Position numbers and translations under genes: made by a program. A stretch of DNA of 64,000 nt from assembly GCA_947258585.1 (NCBI GenBank), contig CAMYIZ010000070.1:159220-223219 (forward strand), given 5' to 3'. Of the stretch, positions 25,353 through 34,290 are shown piece after piece. This DNA comes from an uncultured Haliea sp. (GTDB lineage: Bacteria; Pseudomonadota; Gammaproteobacteria; Pseudomonadales; Halieaceae). The notes beneath the pieces are model-generated. The model was given only the letters and a program-made list of their open reading frames with translations. It was not told the origin of the DNA and ran no database searches. The number at the start of each line of letters is the position of its first letter. Positions within the stretch are counted from its first letter, which is position 1.

Positions 25353-25385
25353 TAAAAAAAGGAGCACCGAGTGCTCCTTTTTTTT
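25353..25385. terminator. Bidirectional intrinsic terminator between csp and the TPR gene
   Basis: The stem GGAGCAC/GTGCTCC (25361-25367 and 25371-25377) with a CGA loop is followed by eight T (25378-25385) and preceded by a run of A (25354-25360). It can therefore end transcription of csp on the plus strand and of the seven-gene TonB operon on the minus strand. Confidence 0.92.
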
Positions 25386-25400
25386 GCAGTAAACCAGGCC

Positions 25401-26732
25401 TCAGCCGCTTTCCAGCTGCCTCTGGCGCTCGATCTCGGAATCCATGTACTGGATCCACTGCTTGGCATACTGGGCTGAACGCTCGTCACGGCCGGCTGCC
25501 TGGAACGCTTCCCGGGCCTTGTCATACTGCTTGGTGTTGAAGTACGCCATACCGAGCACCAGTCGCGCCGAATCGGGGCGCCGCACTCCACCGCGCTGCA
25601 GACCGCGGTTGATCACCCTGATGGCGTCCTCATTGCGGTCGCCGTCCAGGTAGATGTTCCCCAGGCGGGCGTAAAGCTCACCGTCTTCGGCTTTTTTCGC
25701 CGCCTCTTCCATGGCCGGAATGGCCTTTTCGACCTCCTGTGCCTGGCGCCAGGCATTACCGAGAATCTCATAGTTGCGCGAGTTGCTCTCGATCGACTTG
25801 TTCTTGAGGCCCTTGTCCATCACCTTGGCGGCCTTGTAGGGCACTTCGGCGTTCAGGTACAGGTAGGCCATCGTGACCTGCTCGGAGCCCTTGTCCAGCA
25901 TGTCCTGAACATAGGCGGTTTCCATGGCGGCGAGCTGCTCGCCATCCCGCTTCTGCTCACCGTACATGTGGGACAGCTGTACCCAGTACTGCTTGTCCGG
26001 GTAGTGCTTCAGCAGTTCTTCCAGTACCCGTACCGTATTGGTGACGTCGCCTTTTTCAAAATAGAGGAACCGGGCCAGGTTGTACCACTGCTCCTTGGGA
26101 GTCTTGTCTTTCTCCTGGTACAGGGAAATCGCTTTCTCCACATTGCTCAGCGCCTTGGTGTAGTCGTTCAGCTGGTAGTAGCCCTGCGCCAACAGGACAT
26201 AGGCTTCCTCGTTGGGGTTCTCGGTCAGCTTGAACCAGTCCAGAAGGGCGTTGACGCCCCGCTGCCATTGCTCCTGCACAAAATACAGCTGGGCAATCGT
26301 ATAGCGGGTATTGATCTCCATCGCCAGCGGGATATCGGGCTGCCGCGCGACGTTTTCGTAGGCCTGCAGGGCGGCGTTGTAGTCTTCACGGGTGTAGTGG
26401 ATAAACGCATACAGATTGTAAACGTTGGCCAGCTCGTAGCTGTTCAGCTCGTTCTTGCCACCGGAGGCGAGCATCCCGTCCAGCACCCGGGATGCGGTGG
26501 ACATATCCCCGGCTTCCGCAGCGGCCTGGGCCTCTGCCAGCTTTTCATACACGGCATTGCGCAGTGCCGGGGTACGGCGCGTTTCCCGCTGCTCCCCTTC
26601 CTGGGCCTGAGCCGAGGAGAAAGGGCGCATGCCGAGATCGGACTGGACCTGGGTAACGGCGATCTGGGCGACGGCCACCGGCAGCGCCAGGAGAGCTGCG
26701 CGCAGCCAGACACCGGAATCATGGAGTTTCAT
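25401..26732 (-). CDS. TPR-repeat protein of the TonB2-type operon
   Basis: A 443-residue secreted protein: a signal peptide (to about residue 45, ending SSAQA) then many tetratricopeptide-like repeats, for example EAYVLLAQGYYQLNDYTKALSN and ELYARLGNIYLDGDRNEDAI. The ATG at 26732 has GGAAGG eight bases upstream and is preferred to an upstream TTG. It is the last gene of the DUF3450-ExbB-ExbB-ExbD-ExbD-TonB operon, ends next to the shared terminator, and starts 14 bases after tonB. TPR proteins of this position in Vibrio and Shewanella-like TonB2 clusters are thought to assist the TonB complex in the periplasm. Confidence 0.85.
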   Translation of the reverse strand: MKLHDSGVWLRAALLALPVAVAQIAVTQVQSDLGMRPFSSAQAQEGEQRETRRTPALRNAVYEKLAEAQAAAEAGDMSTASRVLDGMLASGGKNELNSYELANVYNLYAFIHYTREDYNAALQAYENVARQPDIPLAMEINTRYTIAQLYFVQEQWQRGVNALLDWFKLTENPNEEAYVLLAQGYYQLNDYTKALSNVEKAISLYQEKDKTPKEQWYNLARFLYFEKGDVTNTVRVLEELLKHYPDKQYWVQLSHMYGEQKRDGEQLAAMETAYVQDMLDKGSEQVTMAYLYLNAEVPYKAAKVMDKGLKNKSIESNSRNYEILGNAWRQAQEVEKAIPAMEEAAKKAEDGELYARLGNIYLDGDRNEDAIRVINRGLQRGGVRRPDSARLVLGMAYFNTKQYDKAREAFQAAGRDERSAQYAKQWIQYMDSEIERQRQLESG

Positions 26733-26746
26733 ACGTACCAACCTTC

Positions 26747-27349
26747 CTAGTTTTCCAGCTCGTAGGTAAACAAGTTCTGCACACCCGCCACCTCGATAGG
26801 CTCGCCATCCACAACGCGGGGCCGATACTTGAATTTCTCCGCCGCCTTGATAGAGGCCGACTCAAACACACCCGAGGGCTGGCAATCGACCGCGCGCGGG
26901 TCACGAATTGATCCCGTACGGGTCACCGTGTATTCCACGATGCAGTATCCCGAGATGCCGCGAGTCTGGGCTCTCCGTGGATATACCGGTGCAACCTTCA
27001 CAATCGGCAGGTACTCGCCGTCACCACTGATACCTGTCGCGCTGATGGACACATCCACGGAGGCCCGGGGCGCGGTGTTGACCACGTTCAGGTCCATGTC
27101 CATGTCCAGGTCAGGCGTGGGCAGATCCGGCGGCGGCTCTTCCGGATCTTCGACCTTCTCTGGCTTGGCCTGTTTGACGTTCACCTCGATTTCGTTCTCG
27201 GGGACGACGATATCCGCGATTTTCCGCGCCTCGATTTCCTGCTGCTCATACTCACGGTTAATGAGGCTGTGCATTATAAAAAACAGGCCTATCGCGACGG
27301 GAACCGCTACCAGTGCTCCGACCAGTACCCTCACAAAGCTACTGCCCAT
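26747..27349 (-). CDS. tonB: Energy transducer TonB
   Basis: A 200-residue TonB. An N-terminal membrane helix (VLVGALVAVPVAIGLFFIMHSLI) is followed by a short Glu/Pro-rich linker (PEEPPPDLPTPDL) and the C-terminal TonB domain (VAPVYPRRAQTRGISGYCIVEY, then VGVFES-like and FKYRPRVVDGEPIEV). It carries energy from the ExbB/ExbD motor to the outer-membrane receptors. The linker is short compared with E. coli TonB, as is common in TonB2-type proteins. It follows exbD by five bases and precedes the TPR gene. Confidence 0.93.
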   Translation of the reverse strand: MGSSFVRVLVGALVAVPVAIGLFFIMHSLINREYEQQEIEARKIADIVVPENEIEVNVKQAKPEKVEDPEEPPPDLPTPDLDMDMDLNVVNTAPRASVDVSISATGISGDGEYLPIVKVAPVYPRRAQTRGISGYCIVEYTVTRTGSIRDPRAVDCQPSGVFESASIKAAEKFKYRPRVVDGEPIEVAGVQNLFTYELEN

Positions 27350-27354
27350 TTCGA

Positions 27355-27771
27355 TTAAACCTCGTCATCCGTTGAAATACACGGCGGCGCTGTCAGCATG
27401 GGCCGCAATTCATCAATCAGCTGTTCCACCGCAAACGCCGGTGTCTCACGGTCCACCTGCACGACCACGTTGGCCTGGGGCGCCTCTTTCTTGGCCGCCT
27501 CCGCAAGGCGCATGGCCCGATCCAGGGACACCTTGTTCTTGTCGTAGTGGATTTCACCGCGACCGTCCACTGCAAAGATTATCGTGCCGCGCTCGCAGGC
27601 CTCGGTAGTGGTCGCCTGGGGCTTCATCAACTCAACCCCGGGTTCCTTGACGAACGAGGAGGTCACGATGAAGAAGATCAACATGATGAACACCACATCC
27701 AGCATGGGCGTCAGGTCGATGGTGCTTTCGTTACCGGCGGGCTTGCGCGCGGCACCTTGTCTCATGCTCAT
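27355..27771 (-). CDS. exbD: Biopolymer transport protein ExbD
   Basis: A 138-residue single-pass protein with the ExbD/TolR signature DLTPMLDVVFIMLIFFIVTSSF; the Asp in MLDVVF is the expected proton-pathway residue. The periplasmic part contains RAMRLAEAAKK and ends in VEQLIDELRPM. It forms the proton-driven TonB motor with ExbB. Two exbD genes lie side by side (this one and 27774-28181), separated by two bases, which is typical of TonB2-type operons. Confidence 0.94.
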   Translation of the reverse strand: MSMRQGAARKPAGNESTIDLTPMLDVVFIMLIFFIVTSSFVKEPGVELMKPQATTTEACERGTIIFAVDGRGEIHYDKNKVSLDRAMRLAEAAKKEAPQANVVVQVDRETPAFAVEQLIDELRPMLTAPPCISTDDEV

Positions 27772-27773
27772 GG

Positions 27774-28181
27774 CTACTGCTTCCCTTCGCTGGCCCAGTT
27801 AACCGAGGGGGCACCCGCCTCGCGGGCGGCGTCGGCGACGTCGACGACGGCGCCGGCGCGGGCGCCTTTCTCGACCTTGATGGTCACGCCCTGCTCGGGA
27901 TCGTTGGCCAGCAGACGCTGGATGTTGGCGCGGACTGCCCGCGTATCAACGCGACGGTTTTCCATCCAGATCTGGTTGTCACTGCGGATCTGGACCAGGA
28001 TGCTGGTGGCATCACTGGGGTCGGACTTGGAACTGTCGGGCCGGTTGATCTCGACCCCGGCTTCCTTGATAAAGGACGCCACTACGATGAAGAAGATAAG
28101 CATGATGAACACGACGTCGAGCATCGGCGTCAGGTCGATTTCCGCTCCTTCCTCTTCGTTATGCTTTGCAAGTCTGCGCAT
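27774..28181 (-). CDS. exbD: Biopolymer transport protein ExbD (second copy)
   Basis: A 135-residue ExbD with EIDLTPMLDVVFIMLIFFIVVASF, nearly the same membrane segment as its neighbour but a different periplasmic domain (SDNQIWMENRRVDTRAVRAN). Its sequence differs enough from the other copy to suggest a heteromeric motor rather than a recent duplication. It lies 25 bases downstream of exbB and is translated within the same operon. Confidence 0.94.
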   Translation of the reverse strand: MRRLAKHNEEEGAEIDLTPMLDVVFIMLIFFIVVASFIKEAGVEINRPDSSKSDPSDATSILVQIRSDNQIWMENRRVDTRAVRANIQRLLANDPEQGVTIKVEKGARAGAVVDVADAAREAGAPSVNWASEGKQ

Positions 28182-28206
28182 CTGATATGTACCTTTGGAC
28201 GTTCGC

Positions 28207-28725
28207 TCAGTGATCGGACGTCAAGTTATCCTGAAGGAATTCCTGTTCCCGTGCGGCAATACGGCTGATGTAGGTATTGGCAAACAGACCGGACAACGCA
28301 GCAACCATCCCGGCCATGGTGGGAATGGTTGAACGCTCAACCCCGCCCGCCATCGACTTGGCATCGCCGCCGCCGGTGACCGCCATCACGTTGAACACCT
28401 CGATCATCCCGGTCACCGTGCCCAGCAGACCGAGCAGCGGGCACAGGGCCACCATCGTGGTGATGATTGGCAAGTTGGCATTGATCGCTTCGCGGCTCTG
28501 GGAGAGCAGGCGCATGCGCACCTGCTTCGCGTTCCAGGACTTGCGTTCCGGACGGGCCTCCCAGGCCTTGATGACCTCAAAGACTTCCTTGCGCCAGGTA
28601 AAGGTGAAATACCACAGGCGCTCGAATATCAGCGTCCACATCACGAAGACGAGGATGGCGATGAGCCAGAGCACATCCCCGCCCTTGTCCATAAAGGCGA
28701 GAATGGCTTCGAATATACCTCCCAT
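28207..28725 (-). CDS. exbB: MotA/TolQ/ExbB proton channel family protein (ExbB)
   Basis: A 172-residue protein of the ExbB/TolQ type with three membrane helices: GDVLWLIAILVFVMWTLIFE, then LPIITTMVALCPLLGLLGTVTGMIEVF and VERSTIPTMAGMVAALSGLFAN. The conserved LGLLGTVxGM motif and a Thr-rich helix of the proton path are present. It assembles with ExbD as the proton-driven motor for TonB. It starts 14 bases after the long ExbB-type gene. Confidence 0.93.
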   Translation of the reverse strand: MGGIFEAILAFMDKGGDVLWLIAILVFVMWTLIFERLWYFTFTWRKEVFEVIKAWEARPERKSWNAKQVRMRLLSQSREAINANLPIITTMVALCPLLGLLGTVTGMIEVFNVMAVTGGGDAKSMAGGVERSTIPTMAGMVAALSGLFANTYISRIAAREQEFLQDNLTSDH

Positions 28726-28739
28726 GGTCGAACCCCTGT

Positions 28740-30116
28740 CTACTTAGCGTTGGATTCGGAGTGTTCTGCCACGATACCGGTCGCCTGCTCATTGAGCACG
28801 TGGATGATGCGCTGGGCGCGGCCATTCACGATCGTGTGCAGGAGCACCGTGGGTATCGCAACCAACAGACCCAGAACCGTGGTCACCAGTGCGCTGGAGA
28901 TACCGCCCGCCATGGCCTTCGGATCGCCGGCACCGAAAATGGTGATGGCCTGGAAGGTGATAATCATACCGGTTACGGTACCCAGCAGACCCATCAGCGG
29001 TGCGACCGCGGCAATGATCTTCAGCAGGGTTAGACCGGATTCCAGCCTCGGAGTTTCGCGCATGACGCCCTCGGCCATTTTCAGCTCCAGGGTCTCCGGA
29101 TCCATGCTGGGGTTGTCCTCGTGGATTTTCAGCACGCGGCCCAGCGGGTTGTTGGTGCTGGCGGAGCTGCTCTTCAGCTGACTGCTAACCTTGGTGCTGA
29201 CCACAGAGAGCACCAGCAGGCGGAAGATAGCGAGGATGAAACCAAACACGCCCACGGCGGTGATGGCATAACCCACGTAACCGCCCTGGTGCCAGCGCTC
29301 TTCCAGCGTCGGGCTGTCGATGATGGCGGCCAGGAATGAACCCCCGGTGGGGCCGGTGGGGTCGATACCGAACTGGTGCAAGCCGCTGTCGGCGTTGGCC
29401 AGGGACTCGGCCCAACCCGTGAAGCGACCTGCCGGCTGGCGAGGCAGCACACTCAGGGTGTCATTGTTGTAGGCGAGGTAGTTGCCATCGGTGTCGATCA
29501 CGTTGAACGCGCCGACCCGAACCACTTCGCGCTCGGAGCGCTCGCCCGCTGCGCTGGCCACTTCGGTAGTGAACTTCACCACCTTGCCGGTCTCGGTGAT
29601 TTCACGCAGCATTTCGTACCAGACGCGCTCGATTTCCTCGATCCGCGGCAGCTTGTCGGAGCTGCTCATCTTGTTGATCAGCTCGCGGAGGAAGTCGCCG
29701 CGATCAGGGTACTGCGCGGAAACCAGCGACACCTCAATGTTCGACGCGAGGTCGCCAGAGGCGGCCGTCAGGTGGCCGAACAGCTCGGTCAGGGAACCGA
29801 GGCGCTCACGCAACTGCTCCTGCTTGGCAGCAACCAGCAGCTCGTTCTCTTCAAACTTGTTCTCCAGGCGCGAAGACTCCTGCTCCTGGCGGGTCCGCTC
29901 ACTTTCAGCTTCCCGCAGCAGCCGAGCCTGGTCCGCCTTGGCGGCGGCGAATTCCCTTTCGCGCTGGGCATTTTCGCGTGCTTCGGTAGCCTGACCCTGC
30001 TTGACCAGACCGAGCAGCTGATCGAGAGTGGCGGCCTCCTGCGCATTGACAGCACCAGACACGGCCAGCGCACCACCCAGCACCAGGGCCGGGAAAATCT
30101 TGTTAAGCGCTTTCAT
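28740..30116 (-). CDS. Long MotA/TolQ/ExbB family protein with N-terminal coiled coil (TtpC-like)
   Basis: A 458-residue protein with a signal peptide (to about residue 25), a predicted periplasmic coiled coil (about residues 30-110, rich in EARENAQREREFAAAKADQA-type heptads), a middle soluble domain and a C-terminal ExbB-like module with three membrane helices (LLVLSVVSTKVSSQ region, LTLLKIIAAVAPLMGLLGTVTGM, and the last near ALVTTVLGLLVAIPTVLL). This layout matches TtpC of Vibrio TonB2 systems, which is needed for energy transfer by that TonB. Its start overlaps the DUF3450 stop by one base. It is distinct from the short ExbB encoded next. Confidence 0.9.
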   Translation of the reverse strand: MKALNKIFPALVLGGALAVSGAVNAQEAATLDQLLGLVKQGQATEARENAQREREFAAAKADQARLLREAESERTRQEQESSRLENKFEENELLVAAKQEQLRERLGSLTELFGHLTAASGDLASNIEVSLVSAQYPDRGDFLRELINKMSSSDKLPRIEEIERVWYEMLREITETGKVVKFTTEVASAAGERSEREVVRVGAFNVIDTDGNYLAYNNDTLSVLPRQPAGRFTGWAESLANADSGLHQFGIDPTGPTGGSFLAAIIDSPTLEERWHQGGYVGYAITAVGVFGFILAIFRLLVLSVVSTKVSSQLKSSSASTNNPLGRVLKIHEDNPSMDPETLELKMAEGVMRETPRLESGLTLLKIIAAVAPLMGLLGTVTGMIITFQAITIFGAGDPKAMAGGISSALVTTVLGLLVAIPTVLLHTIVNGRAQRIIHVLNEQATGIVAEHSESNAK

Positions 30117-30901
30117 TAGTTAGCCTCCGGTGCAGCTACGGGCATGTTGAGAAGATCGATGGTGGCCTGGCGCTTGGCAATGCGGACGCCCTTGCGGATG
30201 TCGTTGGCATAGTCGCCAGAAGGCAGCGGATCCCAGCTCTTGGTCTCGTTGTTCCAGACGCCGCTTTCGTTGCCGTCGGTGGTCTGGTAGACCAGGGACA
30301 AACGACCGATGCGCAGGAAGTCCACGTCACGGATCACGCCGTTGATCTCGATTGAGTCGCTGTAGCTGTCGAAGCCGCGGCCATACTGAAGCTCAATGTT
30401 GTAGGCTTCCAGCACCTGGCGGAACTTCTCGGCCACTGTCAGATCGGAGCGATCGACGTTGCTGCGCAGGAAGGCGATACGCTCGCGACGCTCGTCGATA
30501 TTGAAGGGCACATCCAGATTGACGAACTGCTCAAGGCTGTCAATCATGCGGATCACCAGCGGCGTCATCTGGCGCTGGATGACCGTCACTTCATTGATGG
30601 ACTCCTCGATGTCCGCAATGCGGCGCATCTGGTTGTCTATCTGACGCTGCAAACGCGCGTTGTAGACCTTGAGGCCATCAACCTGCTTCATCACCGCCTT
30701 GTAGTCGGTCAGCAGGTCACGGGTTTCGTCCGCCAGGCGATCTATCTTCACCTGCGACTCACGGGCAGCCTTGTTGCGGGATTCCCCGACCTCCAGAATG
30801 GAGTCCAGGGTATTGGCTTGCACTGCTGCCGTGGCGCCCAGGAGGGTGCCAGTGGCTACCAGCGCAGCGATCAATACGTTCTTCAATCGATGCATAGTCA
30901 T
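30116..30901 (-). CDS. DUF3450 family periplasmic protein
   Basis: A 261-residue secreted protein with a signal peptide (VLIAALVATGTLLGATAAVQA) and a long helical region that begins LDSILEVGESRNKAARESQVK, matching DUF3450 proteins that are encoded first in TonB2-type operons. Its middle part is likely coiled coil (LTDYKAVMKQVDGLKVYNARLQ), and the end is a more compact domain (DGNESGVWNNETKSWDPLPSG). Function is not established; genetic context suggests a role in assembling or stabilising the ExbB/D/TonB complex. The ATG at 30901 is preferred, with AGGAAG about nine bases upstream. Confidence 0.87.
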   Translation of the reverse strand: MTMHRLKNVLIAALVATGTLLGATAAVQANTLDSILEVGESRNKAARESQVKIDRLADETRDLLTDYKAVMKQVDGLKVYNARLQRQIDNQMRRIADIEESINEVTVIQRQMTPLVIRMIDSLEQFVNLDVPFNIDERRERIAFLRSNVDRSDLTVAEKFRQVLEAYNIELQYGRGFDSYSDSIEINGVIRDVDFLRIGRLSLVYQTTDGNESGVWNNETKSWDPLPSGDYANDIRKGVRIAKRQATIDLLNMPVAAPEAN

Positions 30902-31024
30902 GGGAATTGTGCTTCCTATTTCCAACAAGAGTGATTCAGTGCTGAGACAGCGCGACTCGGTACTAGGTTATACGATACTACGTTAATCCGTGGAAATCTG
31001 TGTGCCGGTAAACCGAGGTGAAGA

Positions 31025-31053
31025 ATTTAAACTCAATACCCCACCATTTTCAA
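31025..31053 (-). promoter_or_regulatory. Predicted promoter of the TonB2-type operon
   Basis: On the minus strand TTGAAA (31048-31053) and TTAAAT (31025-31030) are 17 bases apart, giving a leader of about 110 bases before the DUF3450 ATG. No Fur-box-like palindrome was clear in the 262-base gap. The rest of this gap (30902-31163) shows nothing else I can name. Confidence 0.45.
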
Positions 31054-31163
31054 TCAATCCTCTGCAGAGCTCCCAGCATTTTCCAGAAACGTGTAGAAAG
31101 GTTACGGGGAAAAGCTGGAAAGATGGTAAAGGTAACACTTGTTAGCGTCAAGCAACTGTGCCG

Positions 31164-31679
31164 CTAGCCTTGCAGCCGCTCGTAAACCACAAAAGCGTAG
31201 GGATAGGGATTGTCGGGGGTTGCTGCGTGCTCTTCCCTGGCGATTTCCCGCCACTGGGCGAGGTTTAGCGGGGGAAACCAGGTATCGCCATCGACTGTGG
31301 CGTGAACTTCAGTAACGTAGAGACGGTCAGCCAGCGGCAGCGCAGCCTCGTAGACCTGTGCGCCACCAATCACCACCAGCTCCTCCGCGCCACTGTCCAG
31401 GGCCAGCGCCTGTGCGCAGCTCAGGGCCGACGCCAGGGAATCCGTCACCGTCACCCCGGCGGCCGACCACCCGCCACGGCGGGAAACCACGATGTTGGGG
31501 CGCCCGGGGAGCGGCCGGCCGATGGATTCAAACGTCTTGCGCCCCATGATCACCGGCTTGCCCAGGGTAGTGCGCTTGAAGTAGCGCAAATCCTCGGGCA
31601 GGTGCCAGGGCAGGCCATTGTCGCGGCCGATCACCCCGTTCGCAGCCATCGCCACCATCAGGGCGAGCCGGGCGGGCAC
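31164..31679 (-). CDS. folA: Dihydrofolate reductase
   Basis: A 171-residue DHFR with the substrate loop GLPWHLPEDLRYFKRTT, MGRKTFESIGRPLPGRPNIV and ELVVIGGAQVYEAALP. It reduces dihydrofolate to tetrahydrofolate with NADPH. The start is a GTG lying two bases after the thyA stop. The thyA-folA pair lets the dihydrofolate made by thymidylate synthase be recycled at once. Length is normal for the family. Confidence 0.96.
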   Translation of the reverse strand: MPARLALMVAMAANGVIGRDNGLPWHLPEDLRYFKRTTLGKPVIMGRKTFESIGRPLPGRPNIVVSRRGGWSAAGVTVTDSLASALSCAQALALDSGAEELVVIGGAQVYEAALPLADRLYVTEVHATVDGDTWFPPLNLAQWREIAREEHAATPDNPYPYAFVVYERLQG

Positions 31680-31681
31680 CG

Positions 31682-32515
31682 CTAGACCGCCACCGGCGCA
31701 GCGATATGGGGGTGCGGATCGTAGTCGTGCAGGCGGAAGTCCTCGAACCGGTAGTCATAGATCGAACCCGGCCGGCGCAGTATTTCCAGCCGCGGCAGAG
31801 GCCGCGGCTCTCGGCCCAGCTGCTCGCGCACCTGCTCCAGGTGATTGCTGTAGATGTGGGAGTCGCCGGTACAGACGACGATCTCACCCGGTTCCAGGTC
31901 GCACTGTTGCGCCAGCATCAGGGTCAGCAGAGCGAGGCTGGCGGTGTTGTAAGGCAGGCCGAGGAAGGAATCGCTGGAGCGAATCAGCAGCTGGGAGGAC
32001 AGCTTTCCCTGGGCGACGTAGAACTGATAGAGAAGATGACAGGGGGGCAAGGCCATGCGCCCCGCTCGCACATTGTCCTGCGGACTCAGCTTTTCGTCTG
32101 GCAGGAACTCGACGTTCCAGCCGTGAAACAGGATCCGCCGGCTGTCGGGGTTGTTGCGCAGGCAGTCGATCACATAGTCGATCTGGTTGATGCTGCCGCC
32201 GTCGCGGGTCGGCCAGGCGGTCCACTGGGCGCCATAGATAGGTCCCAGATCGCCCGTTTCGGTAGCCCATTCATCCCAGATGCTGACGCCGTTTTGCTTC
32301 AGCCAGCGCGTGTTGGTATCGCCACTCAGAAACCAGATCAGCTCGTTGACGATGCTCTTGAGGTGCAGTTTCTTGGTGGTCAGCAGCGGAAAGCCGTCCG
32401 CCAGGTCGTGGCGAAACTGGCGACCGAATACCGACAGGGTACCGGTCCCGGTGCGATCGCCCTTGGGGACGCCATGATCGAGTATGTCCTGCAGCAGGTC
32501 CAGATATTGGCGCAT
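31682..32515 (-). CDS. thyA: Thymidylate synthase
   Basis: A 277-residue ThyA converting dUMP to dTMP with methylene-tetrahydrofolate. Key features are [21 protein letters not shown] at the N-terminus, the catalytic Cys in [12 protein letters not shown], the [19 protein letters not shown] segment, and [17 protein letters not shown]. It is slightly longer than E. coli ThyA (264). It starts one base after the lgt stop codon, so lgt-thyA-folA is one run. Confidence 0.97.
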   Translation of the reverse strand: MRQYLDLLQDILDHGVPKGDRTGTGTLSVFGRQFRHDLADGFPLLTTKKLHLKSIVNELIWFLSGDTNTRWLKQNGVSIWDEWATETGDLGPIYGAQWTAWPTRDGGSINQIDYVIDCLRNNPDSRRILFHGWNVEFLPDEKLSPQDNVRAGRMALPPCHLLYQFYVAQGKLSSQLLIRSSDSFLGLPYNTASLALLTLMLAQQCDLEPGEIVVCTGDSHIYSNHLEQVREQLGREPRPLPRLEILRRPGSIYDYRFEDFRLHDYDPHPHIAAPVAV

Positions 32516-32516
32516 G

Positions 32517-33323
32517 TCAACGCAGCTCCTTGCCGGCTACCACCGGGTGACGAGAGGCCCACCACAGCAGGAACAGGCCCAGCGCCAGCATGGGCAGGCA
32601 CAGGAGCTGGCCACGGGTGAGCCAGCCGAAAGCCTGGAAGCCGATGTGGGTGTCCGGCTCGCGAAAAAACTCCGCCAGGAAGCGCAGGCAACCATAGCCT
32701 GCGCAAAACAGCCCGCTGGCGGCCCAGGTCGGGCGCGGCCGGGCGGTGAACCAGAGCATGATGAAGAACAACAGCAGGCCCTCCAGGGCGAACTGGTACA
32801 ACTGGGAGGGGTGGCGCGCGAGCTGCAATGGATCATTGGGAAATACCATCGCCCAGGGAACATCCGCGGGGCGGCCCCAGAGCTCCTGGCCGATGAAATT
32901 CCCCAGCCTGCCCAGCGCCAGCCCCATGGGGGTCAGCAGGGCGGCCAGGTCCAGCACTGAACCCAGGGCCAGGTTCCGGCTGCGGGCAAACCAGAACATG
33001 GCGATGATGACGCCGAGCAGGCCACCGTGGAATGACATCCCGCCCTGCCAGACCTGCAGCAACCAGAGCGGGTTCTCCAGCAGGCGGTCGCCGCCATAGA
33101 AGATCGCGTAGCCAATCCTCCCGCCCAGCACAACGCCCAGGGCGCTGAAAAAAATGAGATCGTCGATGTGCTCCCGGCGCAGCGGTACATCGGGCCGGGC
33201 ACTGCGCCTGACACCCAGCCACCAGGCAAACGCGAGTCCCGCCAGGTAGGTGAGTCCATACCAGTGCACCTGAGCCGGTCCCAGCGAAAAGGCAACGGGA
33301 TCTATATCGGGATAAGGCAGCAT
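32517..33323 (-). CDS. lgt: Prolipoprotein diacylglyceryl transferase
   Basis: A 268-residue inner-membrane enzyme that attaches diacylglycerol to the lipobox Cys of prolipoproteins. It has several membrane helices and the Lgt signature regions: [29 protein letters not shown] (the essential Arg region) and [13 protein letters not shown]. The start MLPYPDIDP at 33323 has GGAG five bases upstream and is preferred to an earlier in-frame start. It is the first gene of lgt-thyA-folA, divergent from the NRDE gene. Confidence 0.96.
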   Translation of the reverse strand: MLPYPDIDPVAFSLGPAQVHWYGLTYLAGLAFAWWLGVRRSARPDVPLRREHIDDLIFFSALGVVLGGRIGYAIFYGGDRLLENPLWLLQVWQGGMSFHGGLLGVIIAMFWFARSRNLALGSVLDLAALLTPMGLALGRLGNFIGQELWGRPADVPWAMVFPNDPLQLARHPSQLYQFALEGLLLFFIMLWFTARPRPTWAASGLFCAGYGCLRFLAEFFREPDTHIGFQAFGWLTRGQLLCLPMLALGLFLLWWASRHPVVAGKELR

Positions 33324-33480
33324 AATCTCCGGTCTTGAAGCAAAATCGCGCACAGCGGTGGCAATGCCTGTGCTGACGGTGGCGAGTCAGGGCCGCACAT
33401 TATCCTGCACCACGGGCCGATTCACAATTACAGCGACAGCTGGCACGATGGCTCTCTGCTGCAAGGAGCACTGCGACGCG

Positions 33481-34290
33481 ATGTGTCTGATTGTATTCGC
33501 CTGGAAAGTCAGGCCCGCCTTTCCCCTGGTGCTGGCCGCCAATCGCGACGAGTTCCACCGCCGCGCCACCGCGCCCTCCGGTTTCTGGCCGGAGCATCCC
33601 GACCTGCTCGCCGGTCGCGACCTGGAGGCCGGCGGCACCTGGATGGGGGTCACCCGCCGGGGCCGGTTCGCGGCCATTACCAATTACCGCGACCCCGGCC
33701 GGACCCTGCCCGCGGCCCGGTCCCGGGGCGAGTTGCCGCTGGCATTCCTCACCGGGACCGAGGATCCCGCCGTGTTCCTGCAGGGGGTAGAGGAGCGCGC
33801 CGGTGACTACGCCGGCTTCAACCTGCTGGTGGGCGATACCGCCGGCCTCTGGTACTTCAGCAACAGCACCCGCGAGCACCGGCCACGAGCGCTGGCGCCG
33901 GGGGTTTACGGCCTGAGCAATGCGCAGCTCAACACCCCCTGGCCAAAACTGGCGCTGGCCAGGCAGCAGCTCGAACTGTTGCTTGACTCGCCCAGCCTGG
34001 ACCACGAGGCACTGCGCCGGACGGTATCGGATCGCCGTCTCGCGGACGAAACCGACCTGCATCCGCTGGGTTTGCGGGAAACCATGGACCGGCAGCTGTC
34101 GGCACAATTTATCGTCTCGCCGGAGTATGGCACCCGGTCGACCACCAGTTTCTGGCTCCAGCACGATACGGCAGAGGGGAAGGTGACAGCCAGCTGGGAG
34201 GAACTCAGCTATGACCCGATGGGCCGCGAAACCCTTCGCAACAGCGCGACGTTCAGCTGCGCCGCCGGGCTTCAGTCCAGTGGCGCGTGA
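33481..34290 (+). CDS. NRDE-family (TANGO2-like) protein
   Basis: A 269-residue protein starting MCLIVFAWKV and carrying the family signature AANRDEFHRRAT, then GGTWMGVTRRGRFAAITNYR and GLSNAQLNTPWPKL. An N-terminal nucleophile-type Cys after Met is notable. The family occurs from bacteria to humans (TANGO2, linked to heme or lipid handling), but the bacterial role is not settled. The frame is open upstream to 33358 but the conserved start is at 33481. Its 3' end overlaps the 3' end of ptsP by 19 bases. Confidence 0.88.
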   Translation: MCLIVFAWKVRPAFPLVLAANRDEFHRRATAPSGFWPEHPDLLAGRDLEAGGTWMGVTRRGRFAAITNYRDPGRTLPAARSRGELPLAFLTGTEDPAVFLQGVEERAGDYAGFNLLVGDTAGLWYFSNSTREHRPRALAPGVYGLSNAQLNTPWPKLALARQQLELLLDSPSLDHEALRRTVSDRRLADETDLHPLGLRETMDRQLSAQFIVSPEYGTRSTTSFWLQHDTAEGKVTASWEELSYDPMGRETLRNSATFSCAAGLQSSGA

